Shown piece by piece: positions 58,701 to 64,000 of a stretch of DNA of 64,000 bases; the stretch's first letter is position 1; each line of letters opens with the position of its first letter. The notes below the pieces were generated by a model that searched no databases, was not told the DNA's origin, and worked only from the letters and a program-made list of their open reading frames with translations. The DNA comes from Larix kaempferi. Lineage: Eukaryota; Streptophyta; Pinopsida; Pinales; Pinaceae. The DNA lies in NCBI GenBank assembly GCA_027924585.1, contig BSBM01000596.1:10311501-10375500 (forward strand), in the 5' to 3' direction. The translations under genes were made by a program, and so were the position numbers.

Positions 58701-59099
58701 ACCTTGCAAGAGGAAACTAACTATGTGAAGAAGATAGTCGCTTTAACCCTAGAGGACCTGGACTAGTTCATCGGAAGAGCCTCCATTCATGCACACCTCC
58801 TCGAAAAAAGTCATCAAGCTACAATGGAAGAAATACTCATCCTTGAGGAAGAGCTTGTTAAACAAGAAGTGTCCTTTAGATTTTTGGTTCCCTTAGCTAG
58901 AAACATTATTATAAGAGATGCAAATCAGTGGATAAGTTATATAGAAGAGGAAGAGAGGAAACTAGCAGCATCACAAGCCCCATTAGAAGCATCAACTGCT
59001 CCACTAATACCAGTAACTCCAATAGCCTCACTATCAGAATCAGCAATACCAACAGCCATAGAGGTGCCTAAATCCCCAGAAGCACCAACCCAAGGATGA
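55771..59099 (+). pseudogene. Long broken coding region of unknown function, about 1,100 codons
   Basis: Start taken at MTKGARKKSKGAVTESTEEV (55,771), in frame with what follows. The first 400 codons look like a folded domain (ALPEAQWRDIYRMIRD, FASFNPLYISLAYTLPCP, PPFRMVALMLSRIFGRPDGT, YVAFKGTIFNWDEMISEIL). Next comes a Glu/Lys/Gln-rich coiled coil with a repeated unit (EEEAQKVQKAQDEAR and EEEAQKVQKAKYEDR), a basic patch (FNKKRKS), more coiled coil (EEKEKTRQLQEALVKEQNY), a helical domain and a Pro/Ala/Ser-rich end. Stops lie at 55,921, 57,007, 57,274, 57,541, 57,583, 58,143 and 58,765, with one frameshift near 57,720. No introns are evident. I do not recognise the family; part of the first domain is vaguely like the 'putative plant transposon protein' domains found in retroelements. 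It may be Helitron cargo or a gene of a nested element. Confidence 0.6.
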
Positions 59100-59971
59100 A
59101 GTACTTTGACCACATTTTGAAAAAGCCAACACACCCTTCTAAGTTTCTAATTTTGATTTTATACTTTGGGACATCAATAGAACATTCTAAAGTTATTTCT
59201 TGTTGTTTTGTAAATAATTTGGATATTTATCCTTTTTTGTAAAATAACCATTTTGTAAAGCTATATATAGCTAGGTTAGCAAGAAGGACTTTTGGCAAAT
59301 GAAATAATGTTCTTCTTATGTAAAAAAACTACTTGCGCTACATGAATGGAGAAAACAATTTTGGCCTATGAATGCTGGTACATTCTTTTGTATGGAGTTA
59401 TCATGGATGTTTTTTGAATTATTTCAGCAATTTTCATCTATATTCAATGAGATCTTTCCTATCTTATATGAATTAATTCTATGCTGTGAATCATTTCATT
59501 TTCTTTGAAAAAATTTCTATGCCTCATGAGTAATGAAATATTGTAATTAAAATCAAAGTTATCAAAGCTTTGCTCTTTTCAAGAATAAGTTTATTTAAGT
59601 TAGATAGCTTAGAACATATTGTTTAATTGCATGCATTTAGATTAAAGCACTTGCATAGCATTCTTTAATACAAAATTACATAAACATTGGATCATCCCGC
59701 AACCGATAAAATAAACAAATCTTTAAAGCTCACACGGTGGTCGGAAAGTTCACCAGTCGGATTCTTCACAACAAATAGTGAGCAATCTAATTAGGATTGC
59801 TTCTCAAGGAGAATCCCTTGCTGCATGATGCTACGCATTTCAAGGCATCAGCAGAACATCATCTTCTACCACAACTTATTTTCAACATAAACATAAACGC
59901 GAAAGGCAGTAGCATTAAAATACAATCAACCTTAAACCTTCATTTGACTTTCATACCTTCGACGTTTATTT
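59100..59971. other. Region between the long coding remnant and the Helitron 3' end
   Basis: AT-rich, with no gene recognised. The last 200 bp before the terminal hairpin lack repeat units found elsewhere in the window. Confidence 0.4.
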
Positions 59972-59995
59972 TACCCCTACAGGGGCAAATACTAG
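59968..59995 (+). terminator. Helitron 3' end: hairpin plus CTAG
   Basis: TTTACCCCTACAGGGGCAAA can fold into a stem (CCCCT/AGGGG extended by TTT/AAA across one mismatch) and is followed by TACTAG and then a T. Plant Helitrons end this way: a short hairpin about 10 bases before CTRR, inserted before a T. It would act as the signal that ends rolling-circle transfer. Confidence 0.72.
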
Positions 59996-60002
59996 TTTAA
60001 TA

Positions 60003-61060
60003 TCTCTACATAAAATGAATATAATAATTTTTATACTATATTACAAAAATGATTTAAAATAAATTATTTAAAATTAAATAATTTATTATTATTATTATTA
60101 TTTTTATTATATAATTTTAATTAAATAAGATATTAAAATATTATATATCTAATTAAATAAGAAATAAATAAAAATATTTTGAATTAAATAATTTTATTAT
60201 TTTTATTATTATTTAAATAACATATTTAATTATTATATAATTATTTATTAGCTTTTAATATTTATATGCATCATCTTTGTTTTAACTAAATTATAATATA
60301 ATATTATAATTTTTTGAACATATATTTTAATTAATCAGTATATTACTTTTGAAATATTTAAATAATTAAAAATAATCTAATTTAATTTAATATTTTAAAA
60401 ATAATATAATACTAGTTAAAAATAAGTTAAAAAAAATTTAATATTTAAATTTAATTATTTTTAACTCATTATTATATTATAAATATTTAAATAATATTAT
60501 TTTGAATTTAATAATAATATTAAATTATTAATTTGATTATAATATTTTAATTAAATACCATATTCGTATAATGGTATAATATAATATAATTAAAATTAAT
60601 TAAAAATAATACCATTTAATAAAATAATATTGTTTAAATAGTTAATAATATAATAATTAAAAATTAAGAATAATGTAATTTATTTTATTTTAAGTAATTA
60701 ATTATAATAATGTTAGTTATATTATATTATAATATTATAAAAATATGGTATTTAACTAAAATTATAATCAAAGTAATAATTTAATATTATACTTTAAGTC
60801 AAAATAATAGTATTTAAATGTTTATGATATAATAATTAGTTTAAAATAATCTAATTTTAAATATTATGATTAATTAATTAAAATTTAACAAATGACATCA
60901 TTTTTAAAATTTAAAATTATTATATTATTAATTATTTATTTATTTAAATAATATCATTTTATTAATACTATTTTATTAAATGATATTATTTTTAATTACT
61001 TATAATATTATAATAAATTAAACAATATTATTCTATTAATATTTTGGAGATATGTCTATG
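60003..61060 (+). other. About 1 kb of near-pure AT, possible second Helitron 5' end
   Basis: It starts A|TCTCTACATAAAATGAATA, eight bases after CTAG, and resembles the 39,373-39,625 block in texture (TATACTATATTA, AATTAAATAATTTATT). Very few G or C occur up to about 61,050. No coding content. If the start is real, two Helitrons stand nearly end to end; otherwise this is simple AT-rich DNA. Confidence 0.4.
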
Positions 61061-61073
61061 CGCTCATTCGTTA

Positions 61074-61219
61074 CTAGCAACAATTACATTAATAATATTA
61101 ATGTGTCTAAATACGTCAATAGGCGTAAATTTGGCACATTGATAATGTTTTTCTCTATAGTGTGCCAAATTTATGCCTATCAACAAACACATTAATATTA
61201 TTAATGTGATTGTTGCTAG
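61074..61219. mobile_element. 146-bp hairpin MITE, TTA target duplication
   Basis: The two halves are inverted copies of about 62 bp. The left begins CTAGCAACAATTACATTAAT and the right ends ATTAATGTGATTGTTGCTAG, with AATTTGGCACA against TGTGCCAAATT near the centre. TTA lies on both sides (61,071-61,073 and 61,220-61,222), as in PIF/Harbinger-type elements; a TA duplication (mariner-type) cannot be excluded. The loop is only about 20 bp. Confidence 0.85.
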
Positions 61220-61222
61220 TTA

Positions 61223-61906
61223 ATCGTTTTTATTGTCAAAGTATTGTACATGAAAACCTATTATGTTTTAAAGTGTTTTTAATATCTATAAAACATATAA
61301 GGCAACCTATTATGTATTTAAGTGTTTTCTAATATATATAAAACAATAAACCAATGAATGGCTAATCCAAGACACTCATATAAATAGATTTTTTTATCAT
61401 AAACATATAAAATAAAATTTCCTTATTTCCTAATTTTTGGTTTGAAAAAAGAGAAAGACTAGGTTAACACTAATCATAAAAAAATTCAAATTAAAACAAT
61501 ATGTTAGAAACATAGAGGCTACACAAATATTGATGAATTGAGAAAGCGATAGAGACTACACAAATATAGATGAATTGAGAATAAGGAACTTTAAGAACTA
61601 AAAGAAGTTAGAAAAAGAAAACAAAATAGGCAATAATTAGGAATAGAAAAGCTATTATTATTACATAAAGAGAGCAAAATAATAAATAATATGTAGCAAT
61701 TTGGGACACTTTATATCCTCTCTTAGAACTATTGTGGATTTCCGTGGAGAAAAAGTCCCATGTTAAGTTGGATCCTTGAAGTGAATGACATTATATTGCT
61801 TGTTGAAACTTGGGAGCATGAAAAAATCTAAAGTTGCTAACGTAGAAAGATTTGTCTTATGATCATTATATCGAATCAAATAACTTATATCCATGGTTTG
61901 GATGGT
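61223..61906. other. Intergenic DNA, no feature recognised
   Basis: AT-rich sequence with a near-duplicate phrase (GATGAATTGAGAA at about 61,533 and 61,570). Another repeated phrase, AACCTATTATGT, occurs at about 61,255 and 61,303. No gene. Confidence 0.4.
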
Positions 61907-61925
61907 AACTAATATGATATCCATG

Positions 61926-62144
61926 TATCCCGGTGGGTTAGCTCAAGTGGTTGAGTGTTGCAATCACAAGCAGAAGGTCTCGGAGTCAAATCCTCGAATG
62001 GCTATGTAGGAATCCTCGAATGGCTATGTAGGGCCTTACTTGATGTCCCCACTGGGTTATGCCCCATAATCAGGGCTAGTGGTTTACCTTGGGTACCATC
62101 TTCGAAATGAGGGGGGTTTCCTACAATGTGTTCCATTAAAAAAA
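61926..62144 (+). mobile_element. Full-length tRNA-derived SINE with 19-bp target duplication
   Basis: The head has GGTTAGCTCAAGTGGTTGAG (A box) and GGAGTCAAATCC (B box), about 45 bp apart as in a tRNA gene. A tRNA-unrelated body and a poly-A tail follow. AACTAATATGATATCCATG stands exactly at 61,907-61,925 and again at 62,145-62,163. A 22-bp piece (AATCCTCGAATGGCTATGTA) is duplicated in tandem just after the B box. It cannot be a working tRNA because no acceptor stem closes. It would depend on LINE machinery to move. Confidence 0.93.
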
Positions 62145-62315
62145 AACTAATATGATATCCATGCATACAAACACATAATAAAATTTGACATCTTTAGTGA
62201 TCATGATCTTGAAAATGACCATAAAACTTTCTATTGCCCCATATTTGCATGGGTGTCCTGTGCATGTGCATGGCAGGAGTGTACCTTTGAATCCAACAAT
62301 AAATCAACAAAAGGG

Positions 62316-62700
62316 TGTGATGTACCTGCAATAATTAATTAATGCAAATACACTAGATATCAGAAATAATAGAACATAATCGCTTTTATATTGATCACGG
62401 GCCACTTCGAGGGGGCAACCTCCTTTGAGCAAGCTCAATACAATTAACTTCACGGTGCCTTCAATGACCTCAACACACACTTATATACTAAGTCTATGCC
62501 CAATACTATGAGTCAAAACCATGGGACATATAATACTACGGGACGACTTACAAAGCATATGCGTCCAATACTATGGGTCAATACTATGGGCTAATATAAA
62601 CTATGGATCAACAAATACTACGGGACGACTTACAAAGCATATGCGTCCAACAACAATATACTAACATAGTAAAGAGAAGGGTTGACATAGGTTCCTAACA
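62316..62700 (-). repeat. 3' LTR of a Ty3/gypsy element
   Basis: It begins TGTGATGTACC and ends GGTTCCTAACA on the plus strand and matches the solo LTR at 29,351-29,788. The adjoining minus-strand polypurine tract and pol sequence on its right show it is the 3' LTR of a minus-strand element whose 5' part lies beyond the window. Confidence 0.92.
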
Positions 62701-62711
62701 TCCCCTCTCCC
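62701..62711 (-). promoter_or_regulatory. Polypurine tract of the gypsy element
   Basis: On the minus strand GGGAGAGGGGA directly precedes the LTR start TGTTAGGAACC. This is the plus-strand primer site. Confidence 0.88.
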
Positions 62712-62729
62712 TTAGAAAAAGCTTTGTCC

Positions 62730-63998
62730 TCAAAGCTTTGGTTGGAGAAATTGCTGCAGAATCTGAAGGAGTGGTTCCCCGGTAGCATCCTCGGTTTGCA
62801 TTTCGGGCCACTGACGCCTTTGGAGTGTCAGGGAGGATTGCTTGGAAGGATATAGATGAAGAAGAACCCTGTCAGATGCGTGGAAGATGCGCTCGGAACG
62901 GTGCTGATCGGCTTGTTGTTTCAGGCGAATTCTGGACATGTGAAGATTGTCCTGCAAAATGAGAAGAATCTGATCGCGGTTTCGAAGAACCGAGTCAATT
63001 TCCTGAACTGGGGAGCTGCTGAGGGTGTATGGAAGAAGAACTGGCGGTGTTTTTCCATAGACTGCTTTATATGGTGTCCTTTGAGATGTGGTATTGTACC
63101 ACCAGAGCACTGCTAGGAAATCCATAGAAATAGTTTGCTTAAGCTGTGTAGGGATGGGCAAGGGTTGGAGCAATCCTGAAAGGAGTGTCGTGTCCCCCTC
63201 GTTGACTTGGAAAGTATCATTGTCAGCCACCATCTGTTGAATTGTCATTTTTAGTCCCGGCCAAAAGAAGTTACATTGTTCCCGGTCATACATTTTGCAG
63301 AACCCAGAGTGTCCTATTGATGGAGAAGCATGGAGTTCATAGAAGAGATAGCCCTGTTGAACATATTGGAACCAATTTGGAACAAGCAGAGAAAGAGCTG
63401 TAAGAGAAACTGGGTCATCAATTGTGCGAGAAGGAGCATCTTCCACCATATTGTCCTTACCCTTCTTGTAAGTGATCACACAGGGATAACTCATGAGTTG
63501 GATAACCCATTGCAGGTGTGTTGGGGAGGAGACCCATTGTTCCAGAAAATTTGCCAGACTTGGGAAATCCGTCTTGATGCAGAAATAATTTCCTAATAGG
63601 GATGGCTGCCACTTCTGTACTGCATGCAAAATAGCCATCATTGCCTGCTGAGAGGTAGATGGGGCTACATTCTTACCAGAAAGGTCTCTTGAAGGCAGCA
63701 AGCGCATTGGTTCAGCAAAGATACCTGCATATCTATCTAAGGAAGTAGTGGAGACTGTTGATGGTTGCATCTGAATGGAATGGAGCTGAGCGATGACACC
63801 ATGTGAATTCTTCTTAAGGATTTTTTCCAGGCGATGTGAACTGATGATGTAGAGAGACCCTGGTTGTAAGCCCATAAATTTGTGTTGTGCCCCATTGATT
63901 TTAAACTGCATCCAAAGTTCAGCAAAATCCCATAAGATGGGGCCAAGTGTGCGTAACCAGTGAATGCCCAAAACCACATCACATCCGCCTAAGGACAA
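62730..63998 (-). CDS. Deleted Ty3/gypsy pol, open for 422 codons and cut by the window edge
   Basis: The frame is open to the window end, so its start is not visible. In order: end of the protease region (GCDVVLGIHWLRTLGPILWD), the start of reverse transcriptase (AGIFAEPMRLLPSRDLSG), then a jump to RNase H (MMAILHAVQKWQPSLLGNYF, KTDFPSLANFLEQW), the integrase zinc-binding start (SIGHSGFCKMYDREQ, FFWPGLKMTI) whose Cys pair is missing, the first integrase strand (TISMDFLA), then a jump to the late integrase (WWYNTTSQRTPYKAVYGKTP) and C-terminus (DRVLLHLYP). The polymerase core and the D-D-E core are gone, yet no stop or frameshift results. It could not reverse-transcribe or integrate by itself. 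Confidence 0.88.
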   Translation of the reverse strand: MSLGGCDVVLGIHWLRTLGPILWDFAELWMQFKINGAQHKFMGLQPGSLYIISSHRLEKILKKNSHGVIAQLHSIQMQPSTVSTTSLDRYAGIFAEPMRLLPSRDLSGKNVAPSTSQQAMMAILHAVQKWQPSLLGNYFCIKTDFPSLANFLEQWVSSPTHLQWVIQLMSYPCVITYKKGKDNMVEDAPSRTIDDPVSLTALSLLVPNWFQYVQQGYLFYELHASPSIGHSGFCKMYDREQCNFFWPGLKMTIQQMVADNDTFQVNEGDTTLLSGLLQPLPIPTQLKQTISMDFLAVLWWYNTTSQRTPYKAVYGKTPPVLLPYTLSSSPVQEIDSVLRNRDQILLILQDNLHMSRIRLKQQADQHRSERIFHASDRVLLHLYPSKQSSLTLQRRQWPEMQTEDATGEPLLQILQQFLQPKL

Positions 63999-64000
63999 GG

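Larger units (their letters stand above)
39373..59995 (+). mobile_element. Candidate autonomous Helitron carrying RPA1-like and Rep/helicase genes
   Basis: The left end is where the satellite breaks: the array phrase CACCAAGGATTATGTTGG is cut after GGATTA and replaced by TCTAAAGATTAATAG. This fits Helitron insertion between A and T with a TC start. The right end is a hairpin (CCCCTACAGGGG, extended by TTT/AAA) six bases before CTAG, followed by T. Between them lie the two genes expected of plant Helitrons, RPA1-like then Rep/helicase, both on the plus strand. However, the sequence after 59,995 is not satellite, so the two ends are not proven to belong to one element. The 20.6-kb length also suggests nested or tandem copies. 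Confidence 0.6.

Noticed and set aside
39373-59995. Calling the whole interval one proven Helitron
   Set aside because: The satellite does not resume after the CTAG end, so the two termini may belong to different elements; it is listed as a candidate only.
61931-62010. A tRNA gene
   Set aside because: A and B boxes are present but no acceptor stem closes, and the flanking duplication and poly-A show a SINE.

Overview
This window looks like a repeat-rich, gene-poor stretch of a large land-plant nuclear genome. A gymnosperm such as a conifer is my best guess, by inference only. The evidence is Ty1/copia and Ty3/gypsy fragments, a plant-type Helitron carrying an RPA1-like gene, tRNA-derived SINEs, a shared satellite family in three blocks and short GT-AG introns. 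I see no intact host gene, rRNA, functional tRNA or prokaryotic feature. Almost every coding region is broken by stops or frameshifts, many of which fit C-to-T decay at CAG, CAA or CGA codons.

Layout. 1-3,075: a short T-rich segment, then an array of a GTCAACCATGG / CACAATGTGACATAA minisatellite. 3,076-9,820: AT-rich DNA holding a SINE with a 16-bp target duplication, small tandem duplications, and a remnant of an LRR receptor-like kinase with its middle missing. 9,824-10,772 and 34,150-39,372: the same satellite in the opposite orientation; the second block has about 1.75-1.85 kb higher-order units. The two blocks were once continuous and are separated by a nested insertion.

10,773-34,149 is one minus-strand Ty1/copia element. 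It has a PBS and 5' LTR on the right and a PPT and 3' LTR on the left, and an 18.4-kb DNA transposon (11,888-30,313) splits its pol frame. That transposon has inverted ends, a 7-bp target duplication (CCCACTG) whose removal re-joins the copia frame, and repeats near its ends. It carries a decayed transposase-like gene (21,140-24,447, minus), a second multi-exon gene of unknown function (13,366-15,468, plus), a 358-bp satellite, a captured NO VEIN-like fragment, a 2-kb GAT-rich microsatellite, and a solo gypsy LTR with its own 5-bp target duplication.

39,373-59,995 is a candidate Helitron inserted at an A|T site of the satellite. Its core is an RPA1-like gene (43.5-44.9 kb) followed by a Rep/helicase gene (45.7-50.2 kb). 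Inverted arms of 2.1-2.5 kb flank this core and duplicate the 5' end of the RPA1 gene. On both sides lie GC-richer tandem repeats, and on the 3' side a broken coding region of about 1,100 codons of unknown function (55.8-59.1 kb). The 3' end has the Helitron hairpin plus CTAG.

60,003-64,000: about 1 kb of almost pure AT, a 146-bp hairpin MITE, a SINE with a 19-bp target duplication, and the 3' part of a Ty3/gypsy element whose pol reading frame survives across two large deletions. The order of events can be read from the nesting: satellite, then copia, then DNA transposon, then gypsy LTR; the Helitron entered the satellite separately.
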